Origin: Roseateles hydrophilus
GTDB taxonomy: Bacteria > Pseudomonadota > Gammaproteobacteria > Burkholderiales > Burkholderiaceae_C
Direction: 5' to 3'
Length of the DNA stretch: 64,000 nucleotides
Assembly: GCF_026712245.1 (NCBI RefSeq)
Contig: NZ_JAPPUY010000001.1
Location: 186,001 to 250,000 of the forward strand
Shown: positions 10,500-19,762 of the stretch, one piece after another
Position numbering within the stretch: position 1 is the stretch's first letter
Layout of the letters: every line of letters begins with the position of its first letter
Translations under genes and position numbers: made by a program
Notes under the pieces: generated by a model
Database searches by the model: none
Told to the model about the DNA's origin: nothing
The model's input: the letters and a program-made list of their open reading frames with translations, nothing else

Positions 10500-10892
10500 A
10501 TGCCGCAGCCCACCGACATCACCGTCCATCAGCAGTCCCGCGTGCTGGAAGTCGCCTTCGACGACGGCGCGCGCTTTCGCATCCCGTTCGAACTGATGCG
10601 CGTCTACAGCCCGTCTGCCGAGGTCATGGGCCACGGCCCGGGCCAGGAAGTGCTGCAGACCGGCAAGCGCGACGTCCTCATCACCGGGCTGGAGCCCGTG
10701 GGCCACTACGCCGTGCGCCCGGAGTTCTCTGACGGCCATGCCAGCGGCCTGTTCACCTGGGACTACCTCTACAAGCTCGGCAGCCAAGAGGCCGCCCTGT
10801 GGGCCGACTACGAAGCCCGCCTGGCCGCCGCCGGCAAGGGGCGCGACGATGCCATGCCGGCCAAGGCTGGCGGTTCCTGCCACTCGCATTGA
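10500..10892 (+). CDS. DUF971 domain protein
   Basis: 130 residues, with the beta-rich DUF971 core ([21 protein letters not shown] and [18 protein letters not shown]). This fold is also the N-terminal domain of gamma-butyrobetaine hydroxylase. It lies 10 bp upstream of ubiE, an order I know from other betaproteobacteria. The C-terminal GGSCHSH tail might bind metal. Its function is not established; proximity to ubiE suggests but does not prove a role in quinone or Fe-S metabolism. Confidence 0.75.
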   Translation: MPQPTDITVHQQSRVLEVAFDDGARFRIPFELMRVYSPSAEVMGHGPGQEVLQTGKRDVLITGLEPVGHYAVRPEFSDGHASGLFTWDYLYKLGSQEAALWADYEARLAAAGKGRDDAMPAKAGGSCHSH

Positions 10893-10902
10893 ATTCCATC
10901 CC

Positions 10903-11634
10903 ATGAGTCAAACCCACTTCGGTTTCCAGCAGGTCGACGAGAAGGAGAAGGCCAGCAAGGTGCGCGGCGTCTTCGACTCCGTCGCGTCCAAGTACGACCT
11001 GATGAACGACCTGATGTCGGCCGGCCTGCACCGGGCCTGGAAGGCCTACACGCTGCAGGTTGCCAACCTCAAGCCCGGCGAGCGCGCGCTGGACATCGCC
11101 GGTGGCACGGGTGACCTGTCGCGCGCCTTCGCCCGCAAGGTGGGCGACACCGGCATGGTGGTGCACACCGACATCAACGAGGCCATGCTGCGCCAGGGGC
11201 GCGACCGCCTGCTCAACGAAGGCCTCATCCTGCCCACCAGCCTGGCCGACGCCGAGAAGCTGCCCTTCAAGAGCGAGAGCTTCGACCTCGTCAGCGTCGC
11301 CTTCGGCCTGCGCAACATGACGCACAAGGACGTGGCGCTCGCCGAGATGTGCCGCGTGCTCAAGCCCGGCGGCCGGCTGCTGGTGCTGGAGTTCTCCAAG
11401 ATCGCCGAGCCGCTGAAGAAGCCCTACGACTGGTACTCCTTCAACATCCTGCCCAAGCTGGGCTCGCTGTTCGCGGGCGACGCCGAAAGCTACAAGTACC
11501 TCGCGGAATCCATCCGCATGCACCCCGACCAGGCCACGCTCAAGGCCATGATGAAGGCGGCCGGCTTCGGCCACGTGGACGTGCACAACCTCAGCGCCGG
11601 CATCGTCGCGCTGCACGCTGGCATCAAGTGCTGA
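10903..11634 (+). CDS. ubiE: Ubiquinone/menaquinone biosynthesis C-methyltransferase UbiE
   Basis: 243 residues from ATG 10903. It opens with the UbiE-typical [17 protein letters not shown], followed by [16 protein letters not shown] and the SAM-binding loop [26 protein letters not shown] and the C-terminal [11 protein letters not shown] are diagnostic of UbiE. It C-methylates 2-polyprenyl-6-methoxy-1,4-benzoquinol (and demethylmenaquinol where present). The other ubi genes in the window, ubiJ and ubiB, are 41 kb away. Confidence 0.95.
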   Translation: MSQTHFGFQQVDEKEKASKVRGVFDSVASKYDLMNDLMSAGLHRAWKAYTLQVANLKPGERALDIAGGTGDLSRAFARKVGDTGMVVHTDINEAMLRQGRDRLLNEGLILPTSLADAEKLPFKSESFDLVSVAFGLRNMTHKDVALAEMCRVLKPGGRLLVLEFSKIAEPLKKPYDWYSFNILPKLGSLFAGDAESYKYLAESIRMHPDQATLKAMMKAAGFGHVDVHNLSAGIVALHAGIKC

Positions 11635-11640
11635 GCCTGT

Positions 11641-11663
11641 AGGCCGGGCGCGGGCGCCGGCCT
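11641..11663 (+). terminator. Possible terminator hairpin after ubiE
   Basis: AGGCCGG (11641-11647) pairs with CCGGCCT (11657-11663), directly after the ubiE stop. There is no U-run, so it is at best a weak intrinsic terminator. Confidence 0.35.
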
Positions 11664-11857
11664 TCCCGCTGAATCTTCACCTCACCCCCGGGAATACGGG
11701 GGATGGGGGAACTCGCGCCTGGAAAACGCTCTAACCCCCGGTTCGGCCGCCTTTTTAACGGGACAAAGCCCCCACAGAAGCGACATATCCGGCCGCTACA
11801 CTGATTTGCTAACCCTGGGTGAGACCCCTTCCCCTGCACAACAAGGACATCGACAAG
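11664..11857 (+). promoter_or_regulatory. epsD: Promoter and leader region of the eps operon, with an inverted repeat
   Basis: This gap precedes a run of about fifteen forward EPS genes, so the main promoter should be here. An inverted repeat CCCCCG-GGAATA-CGGGGG spans 11685-11702, and a second ACCCCCGG half-site occurs about 45 bp downstream. TACACT at 11797-11802 could be a -10 element, but no good -35 is seen at 17 bp. The inverted repeat is a plausible activator or repressor site; its regulator is unknown. Confidence 0.35.
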
Positions 11858-12820
11858 ATGGCAACGCGACTGATCAAGCCCCGTGTTTCCCTGCTCGCCG
11901 CCGTGGCGGCTGCCGTGCTGCTGGCGGCCTGCGGCGGGGACAAGGGCGAGAAAGCTTCCCAGACGGCCGCCAAGGTCAACAAGGAAGAGATCACCGTCCA
12001 CCAGATCAACTTCGTGCTGCAGCGCCAGCAGGGCCTGAAGCCCGAGCAGGCCGAGGCCGCCAGCCGCCAGGTGCTGGAGCGCCTGATCGACCAGGAACTC
12101 GCCGTCCAGAAGGCCCAGGAGCAAAAGCTCGACCGCGACCCCCGCGTCGTGCAGCAGATCGAGGCCGCCAAGCGCGAAATCATCGCCCGCGCCTACGTGG
12201 AGCGCGTGGGTGAGAGCGTCGCCAAGCCCACCAACGAAGAGATCGCCAAGTACTACAACGACAAGCCGGCCCTCTTCAAGGACCGCCGCATCTACAGCCT
12301 GCAGGAACTGCAGATCGAGGCCAAGCCCGAGCAGTTCGACGCGCTGCGCGCCAAGCTCAGCGCCGCCAAGAGCCTGGGCGAGTTCGTCGAGTACCTCAAG
12401 GCCAACGACTTCCGCTTCAACGGCAACCAGGCCGTGCGCGCTGCCGAGCAGCTGCCCCTGGCCAGCCTGGACAGCATCTCCCGCCTGAAGGACGGCGACT
12501 CCATGATCAGCCCGGCGCCCAACGGCATCACCGTGCTGTTCCTGTCCGGCTCGCGCAGCCAGCCGGTGGACGAAGCCCGTGCCCGCCCCGCCATCGAAGC
12601 CTTCCTGCTGAACCAGCGCAAGGCCGAAGTGGTGCAAAAGGACATCAAGGCGCTGCGCGACAGCTCCAAGGTGGAGTACGTCGGCAAGTTCGCCGAAGCC
12701 GCCGCCAGCGCGCCGGCCGCCGCCACGCCGGCACCGGCGCCCACCGCGAGCGAGGCGCCCGCCCCGGCCGCCAGTGGCCTGGATCCTGCTTCCATCTCCA
12801 AGGGCATGGGCCTCAAGTAA
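11858..12820 (+). CDS. epsD: EpsD family peptidyl-prolyl cis-trans isomerase-like lipoprotein
   Basis: 320 residues from ATG 11858; a GTG 13 codons upstream in frame is rejected because the signal peptide starts at the ATG. The signal ends in a lipobox, VLLAACGG, so the product is a membrane-anchored lipoprotein. The following SurA/parvulin-like region (NKEEITVHQINFVLQRQQG, VLERLIDQELAVQKA) matches EpsD of exosortase-linked EPS operons. It probably assists folding of outer-membrane export proteins. The last 50 residues are Ala/Pro-rich and disordered. First gene of the eps operon; the next gene starts immediately after its stop. Confidence 0.85.
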   Translation: MATRLIKPRVSLLAAVAAAVLLAACGGDKGEKASQTAAKVNKEEITVHQINFVLQRQQGLKPEQAEAASRQVLERLIDQELAVQKAQEQKLDRDPRVVQQIEAAKREIIARAYVERVGESVAKPTNEEIAKYYNDKPALFKDRRIYSLQELQIEAKPEQFDALRAKLSAAKSLGEFVEYLKANDFRFNGNQAVRAAEQLPLASLDSISRLKDGDSMISPAPNGITVLFLSGSRSQPVDEARARPAIEAFLLNQRKAEVVQKDIKALRDSSKVEYVGKFAEAAASAPAAATPAPAPTASEAPAPAASGLDPASISKGMGLK

Positions 12821-13660
12821 ATGATGAAGACGACGATGCGCGTTCACCAACTGCTGATTGCTGCGGCGCTCGGGCTGGGTGCCCTGGGCGCGCAAGCCCA
12901 GGCGGCCGCCGCGGCTGCTCCCACTGTGTCGGCCGAGTACCGGCTGGGTGCGGGCGACGTGATCCGCGTCGTCGTCTATCAAAACCCCGACCTCACGCTC
13001 GAGACCCGCGTCTCCGAGTCCGGCGTCATCAGCTTCCCGCTGCTGGGCCATGTGCGCGTGGGCGGCCGCAGCATCAGCTCGGCCGAGCGGCTCATTGCTG
13101 ACGGCCTGATGAGCGGCAACTACGTCAAGCAGCCCCAGGTCACGCTGACGCTGCTGCAGGTCAAGGGCAACCAGGCCAGCGTGCTGGGCCAGGTCAACCG
13201 CCCCGGCCGTTACCCCATCGAGACGGCCGACATGCGCCTGACCGACCTGCTCGCCACCGCAGGCGGCGTGGCTGGCACGGGCGGCGACCTGCTGGTGCTC
13301 ACCGGCACCCGCAACGGCAAGCCCTTCCGCCAGGAGATCGACCTGCCCGGCGTCTTCAGCGCCGAGCAGAACCGCGCCAACGATGTGCTGATCCAGAACG
13401 GCGACGTGCTGTGGGTCGAGCGTGCGCCGCTGGTCTACATCTACGGCGAAGTGCAGCGCCCCGGCCCCATGCGCCTGGAACGCGGCATGACGCTGATGCA
13501 AGTGCTCGCCGCCGGTGGTGGCCTGAATCAGCGCGGCACCGAACGGGGCATTCGCGTGCACCGCAAGGGTGCTGACGGCAAGGTCCAGGTCATCCAGCAG
13601 GCCATGGATGACGGCGTGAAGGACGGCGATGTCGTCTACGTCAAGGAAAGCCTGTTCTGA
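12821..13660 (+). CDS. epsE: Polysaccharide export outer membrane protein EpsE (Wza/OPX family)
   Basis: 279 residues, with a signal peptide ending near GAQAQA. It has no lipobox cysteine, unlike Wza. The Poly_export domain (EYRLGAGDVIRVVVYQNPDL...VSESGVISFPLLGHV) is followed by two SLBB domains (ASVLGQVNRPGRYPI and VYIYGEVQRPGPMRL). It should form or cap the periplasmic/outer-membrane export channel for the polysaccharide, together with EpsF and EpsL. The ATG is adjacent to the epsD stop (TAAATG). Confidence 0.9.
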   Translation: MMKTTMRVHQLLIAAALGLGALGAQAQAAAAAAPTVSAEYRLGAGDVIRVVVYQNPDLTLETRVSESGVISFPLLGHVRVGGRSISSAERLIADGLMSGNYVKQPQVTLTLLQVKGNQASVLGQVNRPGRYPIETADMRLTDLLATAGGVAGTGGDLLVLTGTRNGKPFRQEIDLPGVFSAEQNRANDVLIQNGDVLWVERAPLVYIYGEVQRPGPMRLERGMTLMQVLAAGGGLNQRGTERGIRVHRKGADGKVQVIQQAMDDGVKDGDVVYVKESLF

Positions 13661-13680
13661 CCCCCACTGGAAATAACTAG

Positions 13681-15111
13681 ATGAACTTCGTTCAATTCCT
13701 GGCCATCCTGCGGGCGCGCTACAAGTTGGTGCTGGGTGTTTTCTTCGGTACGGTGCTGATCGCATTGGCGGTCAGTCTGCTCATGCCCAAGAGCTACACC
13801 GCAAGCGCCTCTGTCGTCGTGGATTCGACCAAGCCCGATCCGCTTTCGGCCGTGCTGTACCCGGGTGGCATCAACCCCAGCATCATCGCGACACAAGTGG
13901 ACGTGATCCAGAGCGACCGAGTGGCATTCAAGGTCGTTCGCAGTCTCAAACTCACCGAGAACCCGCAGGTTCGCGAGCAGTGGCAGGAGGCCACCAAGGG
14001 CGAGGGCAGCATGGAGCAATGGCTTGGCGGCGTGCTCCAGAAGTCGTTGGACGTAAAACCCTCGCGCGAGTCCAACGTCATCACAGTCACGTACAAAGGC
14101 GCTGATCCGAAGTTCGCTGCCGCGATGGCGAACGCGTTCGTTCAGGCCTATCTCGAAACCAACATCGAAATGCGTGTTGACCCGGCGCGGCAGTATTCGT
14201 CGTTCTTTGATCAGCGCGCCAAAGAGTCGCGTGACTTGCTGGAGAAGGCGCAAGCGCGGTTGTCTGACTTCCAGAAAGAAAAGGGCATCGTTGCGACCGA
14301 CGAGCGGCTTGACGTTGAGACGGCACGCCTGAATGAACTGTCCAGTCAGTACGTGGGTATTCAGTCGTTGGTGTCAGATTCGGGCAGCCGCCAGGCAGCC
14401 GCGCGCGGCAGCAGTGCTGACCGCATGCAGGAAGTGCTGGCCAACCCGCTGATTGCAGGTCTCAAGGCCGATCAGGCGCGGGCGGAGGCGCGGCTGCAGG
14501 AACTGACGTCCAGACTTGGCGATAAGAACCCGCAGGTGATCGAAGCGCGTGCCAACCTCGCCGAACTGAAGGCGCGTATCGATACCGAGACTGTCAAGGT
14601 CACCAGCTCGCTGGGCATCACCAACAACATCAACCAGCAGCGCGCTGGTGACATCAAGGCGCAGTTGGAGGCCCAGCGCGCCAAGGTGTTGGCGATGAAA
14701 GCGGCACGAGACGAGGGCGCTGTGCTGCTGCGTGATGTGGAGAACGCTCAGCGCACGTATGACCAAATCATGCAGCGCCTCAACCAGACGACGCTCGAGA
14801 GCATGGCCACCCAGAGCAACGTCACGGTGCTTTCGCAGGCCGTCGTGCCAACGGAGGCTGCATCGCCACGAATCGTCCTGAACATGGCTGCTGCGGTGTT
14901 TGCCGGCACGTTGCTTGCTGTCGCACTCGCACTGGCGCTGGAGATGCTGGATCGTCGCGTTCGCACGGCAGAAGACGTTGCGCAGGCTGTGGGCCTGCCC
15001 ATCATCGGTGTGCTGCCAGCCGCTGACGCGCGCCGCTTTTTTGGCAAGACCACCAAGGCCAACCTGATGCACCAGCGATTGCTGGGGCAGGCTGCAGGCA
15101 AGAGCGCCTGA
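13681..15111 (+). CDS. epsF: Chain-length determinant protein EpsF (Wzz / polysaccharide co-polymerase)
   Basis: 476 residues. A Wzz N-terminus with one transmembrane helix (residues about 17-37) is followed by a long periplasmic coiled-coil region (about 180-360: KESRDLLEKAQARLSDFQKEK and later). A second helix lies near 395-418 (NMAAAVFAGTLLAVALALALEM), before a short cytoplasmic tail. The Pro-rich signature near TM2 is partly present (AVVPTEAASPRIVLNM). It sets polymer length and works with the EpsG kinase encoded 5 bp downstream. The gene has a somewhat lower GC content than epsD and epsE. Confidence 0.9.
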   Translation: MNFVQFLAILRARYKLVLGVFFGTVLIALAVSLLMPKSYTASASVVVDSTKPDPLSAVLYPGGINPSIIATQVDVIQSDRVAFKVVRSLKLTENPQVREQWQEATKGEGSMEQWLGGVLQKSLDVKPSRESNVITVTYKGADPKFAAAMANAFVQAYLETNIEMRVDPARQYSSFFDQRAKESRDLLEKAQARLSDFQKEKGIVATDERLDVETARLNELSSQYVGIQSLVSDSGSRQAAARGSSADRMQEVLANPLIAGLKADQARAEARLQELTSRLGDKNPQVIEARANLAELKARIDTETVKVTSSLGITNNINQQRAGDIKAQLEAQRAKVLAMKAARDEGAVLLRDVENAQRTYDQIMQRLNQTTLESMATQSNVTVLSQAVVPTEAASPRIVLNMAAAVFAGTLLAVALALALEMLDRRVRTAEDVAQAVGLPIIGVLPAADARRFFGKTTKANLMHQRLLGQAAGKSA

Positions 15112-15116
15112 CCCCG

Positions 15117-15998
15117 ATGCAAGCCGCTACCCCCGGAGCTTCCGTGAACGCCCCAGCAGAAATCCACGATCGACCCATCGGCGACCTGATCCGCGATGCC
15201 CGCAACCTCAGTGCGGCTGAAGTTGAGAAGGTGCTGAGCTTCCAGCGCCAACATGGCGTGCGCTTCGGTGAAGCCGCGATTGCGCTGGGCTTGGCCAGCC
15301 CTGACGATGTGCTCAACGCGCTGGCGCAGCAGTTTCATTACCCGCTTGCTACGGCCGAACGCCGGCTGGCCAGCCCTGAGCTGGTCACGCTGCTGCAACC
15401 ATTCTCGGTGCAGGCTGAAGCCGTGCGTGCCACTCGCAGCCAGCTCACCATGCGCTGGAACCGGCCGGACCAACCTCGCCAAGCATTGGCTGTGATCAGC
15501 CCCGGCTCCGGCGATGGCAAAACCTACTTTGCGGCCAATCTGGCGGTGTCGCTGGCTCAGTTGGGCGGGCGCACGCTGTTGGTGGATGCCGACCTGCGCA
15601 GCCCGCGCCAGCACGAAGTCTTCAAGGTAAGCAACTCGGCAGGGCTTTCATCGCTGCTGTCGGGGCGCACAGAGAGCCAGGTCATCCAGGCGATCGAAGG
15701 CGTTCCTGGCCTGTTTGTTCTGCCGTCAGGCCCGCTGCCGCCCAACCCGCTGGAGCTTATCGAGCGTCCAGCGTTCGGTCTCCTTGTGCGCGAGTTGGTG
15801 TCCAAGTTCGACCACGTCGTGCTGGATACCGCCGCCGCTGCGCACGGTGCAGATGCGAGCGTCGTAGCCGGCAAATGCGGTGCGGCCATCGTGCTCGCCC
15901 GCAAAGGCCAAAACCGTGTCGATGCGCTGCAAGACTTGGTTGCAGGCCTCGCCGGTAGCTCTGCCCAGCTGCTTGGTGCCATCGTCAACGAGTTCTGA
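15117..15998 (+). CDS. epsG: EpsG: BY-kinase family tyrosine kinase with MshEN-like N-terminus
   Basis: 293 residues. The C-terminal 170 residues are a bacterial tyrosine (BY) kinase P-loop domain: Walker A SPGSGDGKT at about 128-136, Walker A' LLVDADLR at about 154-161, and Walker B HVVLDTA. No tyrosine cluster is present at the C-terminus (it ends LLGAIVNEF), so the usual autophosphorylated tail is missing. Residues about 19-72 hold two tandem copies of a pattern like the MshEN/GspE N-terminal domain; the second, RFGEAAIALGLASPDDVLNA.., fits the cyclic-di-GMP binding consensus best. This suggests direct second-messenger control of the EpsF-EpsG pair, which is inference. Confidence 0.88.
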   Translation: MQAATPGASVNAPAEIHDRPIGDLIRDARNLSAAEVEKVLSFQRQHGVRFGEAAIALGLASPDDVLNALAQQFHYPLATAERRLASPELVTLLQPFSVQAEAVRATRSQLTMRWNRPDQPRQALAVISPGSGDGKTYFAANLAVSLAQLGGRTLLVDADLRSPRQHEVFKVSNSAGLSSLLSGRTESQVIQAIEGVPGLFVLPSGPLPPNPLELIERPAFGLLVRELVSKFDHVVLDTAAAAHGADASVVAGKCGAAIVLARKGQNRVDALQDLVAGLAGSSAQLLGAIVNEF

Positions 15999-16003
15999 CG
16001 GAC

Positions 16004-16942
16004 GTGTCATCTTTCCCGGCCATGGGCGCCATGCAAGCAAGCAGATCCACCCCTGAAGCCCGCCGATTGCCCCAGTGGGCAACAAGCCGCAGCGGCCAAC
16101 CTGACTACATCGCGCTGGCCCTGCTTCTGTTCGCGTTGTGCGTGCTGTTCGGGCCGACCATGGTCGACGTAGCGCGCACCATTTGGACGCGCGATGAACA
16201 GGGGCATGGCCCCATCATCCTCGCCGTCACAGCCTGGCTGGTCTATCGCAAGCGCCACGAGCTGCTCGCTCTGGAGGCTCGCCCCAGCTTGCTGGCTGGC
16301 AGCGCGTGGCTGGCGCTTGCCTTGCTTATGTTCGTGCTTGGCCGCTCACAAGCTGTTCTGCTGCTGAGTGTCGGGGCGCTCATCCCGCTGCTCGTGGGCT
16401 TGCTGTTGCTGATCATTGGCCCGGCGGCGGTACGGCTACTGTGGTTCCCGCTGTTCTTCCTGCTCTTCATGGTGCCGTTGCCGGCGACTCTGGTGATTGC
16501 CGTGACCACGCCGCTCAAGTCGGCCGTCTCTGCCGTGGCCAGCAGCCTGCTCTACAACCTGGGCTACCCGGTGGGCCGCAGCGGTGTGGTACTCACCGTC
16601 GGCCCGTATCAGCTGCTCGTCGCAGATGCCTGCGCTGGCTTGAACTCCATGTTCACGCTGGAGGCGCTAGGTCTGCTCTACATGAACATCATGGCCTACA
16701 CATCCAAGGCCAGAAACATCGCCATGGCCATCGCCATCGTGCCTATTTCGTTCGTCGCGAACATCGTGCGCGTCTGCATTCTCGTGCTGGTCACCTACCA
16801 CTTTGGCGATGAAGCCGGCCAAGGCTTCGTGCATGGCTTCGCGGGCATGGTGCTCTTTATGGTGGCCCTGATCTTGATCCTCGCCTTCGACCATGGAATG
16901 ACTGGGCTGGCGCGCCTCACCAGGAAGCTGGGCAAGGCATGA
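16004..16942 (+). CDS. xrtB: Exosortase B (XrtB)
   Basis: Up to 312 residues with about eight transmembrane helices. The exosortase catalytic residues are present: C210 in DACAGLNSM, R256 in FVANIVRV and H277 in GFVHGFAGM (numbered from the GTG at 16004). The true start is uncertain: the GTG lies 5 bp after the epsG stop, and ATGs occur at 16022 and 16031. Placement between epsG and epsI marks it as the EPS-linked exosortase B class rather than XrtA. Exosortases cleave C-terminal PEP-CTERM-like sorting signals in the inner membrane. The stop overlaps the epsI start (ATGA). Confidence 0.92.
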   Translation: MSSFPAMGAMQASRSTPEARRLPQWATSRSGQPDYIALALLLFALCVLFGPTMVDVARTIWTRDEQGHGPIILAVTAWLVYRKRHELLALEARPSLLAGSAWLALALLMFVLGRSQAVLLLSVGALIPLLVGLLLLIIGPAAVRLLWFPLFFLLFMVPLPATLVIAVTTPLKSAVSAVASSLLYNLGYPVGRSGVVLTVGPYQLLVADACAGLNSMFTLEALGLLYMNIMAYTSKARNIAMAIAIVPISFVANIVRVCILVLVTYHFGDEAGQGFVHGFAGMVLFMVALILILAFDHGMTGLARLTRKLGKA

Positions 16943-17637
16943 GCACGCGTCGCACAGCCATTTTTGGTGCAACGGCAATGCTCGCCTCAGCCGCTTTGGC
17001 GGAATGGGCGCGGCCCACGATCCGTGTTTCAGACCTGCACCCAGAGTTCAAGCTCGACCAACTCTTCCCCAAGCGATTCGCTGACTGGCGCGTCGACGAG
17101 AACATGCCCGTCGTCGTTCCCCCGCCTGATCAGCAGGCGATGCTCGACAAGATCTACAACCAGACCCTCGCGCGCACCTATGTCGACAGCAAGGGCCGCC
17201 GAGTCATGCTGTCCGTGGCGTACGGGGGAGATCAGTCTGACGGCCTCACTGTGCACATTCCGGACGTTTGCTACGTCAGCCAAGGCTTCAAGGTGGAGCA
17301 GGGGCGTGATGACCGCATGGAAGTGCAGCCGGGCTTTCACATCCCGGTTCGTCACGTCCTGGCCACCTTTGGCCCGCGCATCGAGCCCATCACCTACTGG
17401 GTGCTGATGGGGGACGAAGCCACCATCTCCAACACGCAACGTCGGCTCGTTTCCATTCGCTACGGCCTGCGTCGCCTCATTCCTGAGGGCATGTTGATCC
17501 GGGTTTCCTCCATCAACCCCGACATGCCCCAAGCCCTCGACCTGCATCGCAGCTTCATCCTCGACCTGGTGGCGCAAGTGCCGCCTGCCGAGCGCGAGCG
17601 TGTCGTCGGCAAAGTCAATTTCCACAGCAAGTCCTGA
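16939..17637 (+). CDS. epsI: EpsI family protein (exosortase-associated)
   Basis: 232 residues, with an N-terminal membrane anchor or signal ([20 protein letters not shown]). The EpsI core motif [19 protein letters not shown] is at about residues 94-112. In many exosortase systems this domain is fused to the exosortase C-terminus; here it is a separate gene overlapping xrtB by 4 bp. Its role in the methanolan-type pathway is required but biochemically undefined. The conserved Cys and His in HIPDVC suggest a catalytic or ligand-binding function. Confidence 0.9.
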   Translation: MSTRRTAIFGATAMLASAALAEWARPTIRVSDLHPEFKLDQLFPKRFADWRVDENMPVVVPPPDQQAMLDKIYNQTLARTYVDSKGRRVMLSVAYGGDQSDGLTVHIPDVCYVSQGFKVEQGRDDRMEVQPGFHIPVRHVLATFGPRIEPITYWVLMGDEATISNTQRRLVSIRYGLRRLIPEGMLIRVSSINPDMPQALDLHRSFILDLVAQVPPAERERVVGKVNFHSKS

Positions 17638-17642
17638 ACATC

Positions 17643-18764
17643 ATGAGCCAAAGAAAAGTTGCACTCATCACCGGTATCACTGGCCAAGACGGCGCCTACC
17701 TGGCCGAACTGCTCCTGTCCAAGGGCTATGAAGTTCACGGCATCAAGCGCCGCTCATCGCTGTTCAACACCGACCGTGTGGACCACCTGTACCAAGACCC
17801 GCACGTGGACAACCAGCGCTTCAAGCTGCACTACGGCGACCTGACCGACTCCACCAACCTGATCCGCATCGTCCAGGAAACCCAGCCTGACGAAATCTAC
17901 AACCTGGGCGCCATGAGCCATGTGGCCGTGAGCTTCGACCAGCCCGAGTACGCCGCTGACGCCGACGGCATCGGCACCCTGCGCCTGCTGGAAGCCATCC
18001 GCATCCTGGGCCTGGAAAAGAAGACGCGCTTCTACCAGGCCTCCACCTCCGAGCTGTACGGCCTGGTGCAGGAAATCCCCCAGAAGGAAACCACCCCCTT
18101 CTACCCGCGCAGCCCCTACGCCGTGGCCAAGATGTACGCCTACTGGATCACGGTCAACTACCGTGAGGCCTACGGCATCTACGCCTGCAACGGCATCCTT
18201 TTCAACCACGAGAGCCCGCTGCGCGGCGAAACCTTCGTTACCCGCAAGATCACGCGCGCCATTGCCCGCATCGCGCTGGGCCTGCAGGACTGCCTGTACC
18301 TGGGCAACATGAGCGCGCTGCGCGACTGGGGCCACGCCAAGGATTACGTCGAGATGCAATGGCTGATGCTGCAGCAACAGCAAGCCGAAGACTTCGTCAT
18401 CGCCACCGGCGTGCAATACAGCGTGCGCCAGTTCGTGGAGTTCGCAGCGGCCGAACTGGGCGTCACGCTCGCCTTTGAAGGCGAGGGCGAAAACGAAGTG
18501 GGCCGCGTCGTCAAGGTTGAAGGCGACAAGGCCAAGTGCAAGGTCGGCGACGTCATCGTGCGCGTGGACCCACGCTACTACCGCCCCACCGAAGTGGAAA
18601 CCCTGCTGGGCGACCCCACCAAGGCCAAGGAAAAGCTCGGTTGGGTGCCCAAGACCACGCTGAAGGAACTCGTGGCCGAGATGGTCGAGGCCGACTACAC
18701 CTCCGCCCGCCGCGACAGCCTCGTCAAGGCTGCGGGCTTCCAGGCCTACGACTACAACGAGTGA
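17643..18764 (+). CDS. gmd: GDP-mannose 4,6-dehydratase
   Basis: 373 residues. The NADP-binding loop [15 protein letters not shown] and the active-site YxxxK in [12 protein letters not shown] are intact, as is the GMD-specific [19 protein letters not shown]. It converts GDP-D-mannose to GDP-4-keto-6-deoxymannose in the cytoplasm. The following gene completes GDP-L-fucose synthesis, and GDP-mannose would come from the ManC encoded at 47.5-48.9 kb. It lies 5 bp after epsI in the same operon. Confidence 0.96.
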   Translation: MSQRKVALITGITGQDGAYLAELLLSKGYEVHGIKRRSSLFNTDRVDHLYQDPHVDNQRFKLHYGDLTDSTNLIRIVQETQPDEIYNLGAMSHVAVSFDQPEYAADADGIGTLRLLEAIRILGLEKKTRFYQASTSELYGLVQEIPQKETTPFYPRSPYAVAKMYAYWITVNYREAYGIYACNGILFNHESPLRGETFVTRKITRAIARIALGLQDCLYLGNMSALRDWGHAKDYVEMQWLMLQQQQAEDFVIATGVQYSVRQFVEFAAAELGVTLAFEGEGENEVGRVVKVEGDKAKCKVGDVIVRVDPRYYRPTEVETLLGDPTKAKEKLGWVPKTTLKELVAEMVEADYTSARRDSLVKAAGFQAYDYNE

Positions 18765-18772
18765 GCCCGGCC

Positions 18773-19762
18773 ATGAGCACACTGCCCAAAGATGCACGCA
18801 TCTACGTGGCTGGCCACCGTGGCCTGGTGGGGTCGGCCATCGTGCGCAATCTGCGCGCCAAGGGCTGCACCACCATCATTGAGCGCACCCATGCCGAACT
18901 GGACCTGACGGACCAAAAGGCAGTGGACGCGTTCTTTGCCGCCGAAAAGCCGGACTACGTGTTCTTGGCGGCTGCCAAGGTGGGGGGCATCCACGCCAAC
19001 AACGCGTACCCGGCCGAATTCATCCGCGACAACCTGGCCATCCAGACCAACATCATTCACGCTGCACACATCCACAAGGTGCAGCGCCTGCTGTTTCTGG
19101 GCTCCAGTTGCATCTACCCCAAGCTGGCTCCCCAGCCCATGAAGGAAGAGCATCTGTTGACCGGCGCGCTGGAAGCCACGAACCGGCCCTACGCCCTGGC
19201 CAAGATCGCCGGCATTGAAATGTGCTGGGCGTACAACCGGCAGTACGGTACGCAGTTCCTGGCGGCCATGCCCACCAACCTGTACGGTCCCGGTGACAAC
19301 TACCACCCGGACAACAGCCACGTCATCCCGGCGCTGATCCGCAAGTTCCACGAAGCCAAAGCCAGCGGTGCGCCGACGGTGACGGTCTGGGGCACGGGCA
19401 CCCCGCGCCGCGAGTTCCTGTACAGCGACGACATGGCCGACGCCTGCGTGTACCTCATGTCGCTGGCCGAAGCGCCCTACACGGCCCTGCTTGGCCAGGA
19501 CCGAAACGACGGCCTGGCGCCGCTGGTCAACATCGGCGTGGGGCATGACCTGAGCATTCGGGAACTGGCCGAGGCCGTGGCCAAGACCGTGGGCTTCACG
19601 GGCAGCCTGACCTTCGACACCACCAAGCCCGACGGCACCATGCGCAAACTGATGGACGTCAGCCGCATGACCGCCATCGGTTGGCAGGCAAGCACGTCTT
19701 TTGAAGATGGGCTGAAGTCCGCTTACGCCGACTTCCAGGCCAACGTCATCCAAAAGCCGTGA
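18773..19762 (+). CDS. fcl: GDP-L-fucose synthase
   Basis: 329 residues from ATG 18773, 8 bp after the gmd stop. Motifs: [11 protein letters not shown] (NADP binding), [17 protein letters not shown], and the catalytic Tyr-Lys in PYALAKIAG. It epimerises and reduces GDP-4-keto-6-deoxymannose to GDP-L-fucose, implying fucose (or a derived deoxyhexose) in the exopolysaccharide. Its stop overlaps the flippase GTG start (GTGA). Confidence 0.95.
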   Translation: MSTLPKDARIYVAGHRGLVGSAIVRNLRAKGCTTIIERTHAELDLTDQKAVDAFFAAEKPDYVFLAAAKVGGIHANNAYPAEFIRDNLAIQTNIIHAAHIHKVQRLLFLGSSCIYPKLAPQPMKEEHLLTGALEATNRPYALAKIAGIEMCWAYNRQYGTQFLAAMPTNLYGPGDNYHPDNSHVIPALIRKFHEAKASGAPTVTVWGTGTPRREFLYSDDMADACVYLMSLAEAPYTALLGQDRNDGLAPLVNIGVGHDLSIRELAEAVAKTVGFTGSLTFDTTKPDGTMRKLMDVSRMTAIGWQASTSFEDGLKSAYADFQANVIQKP

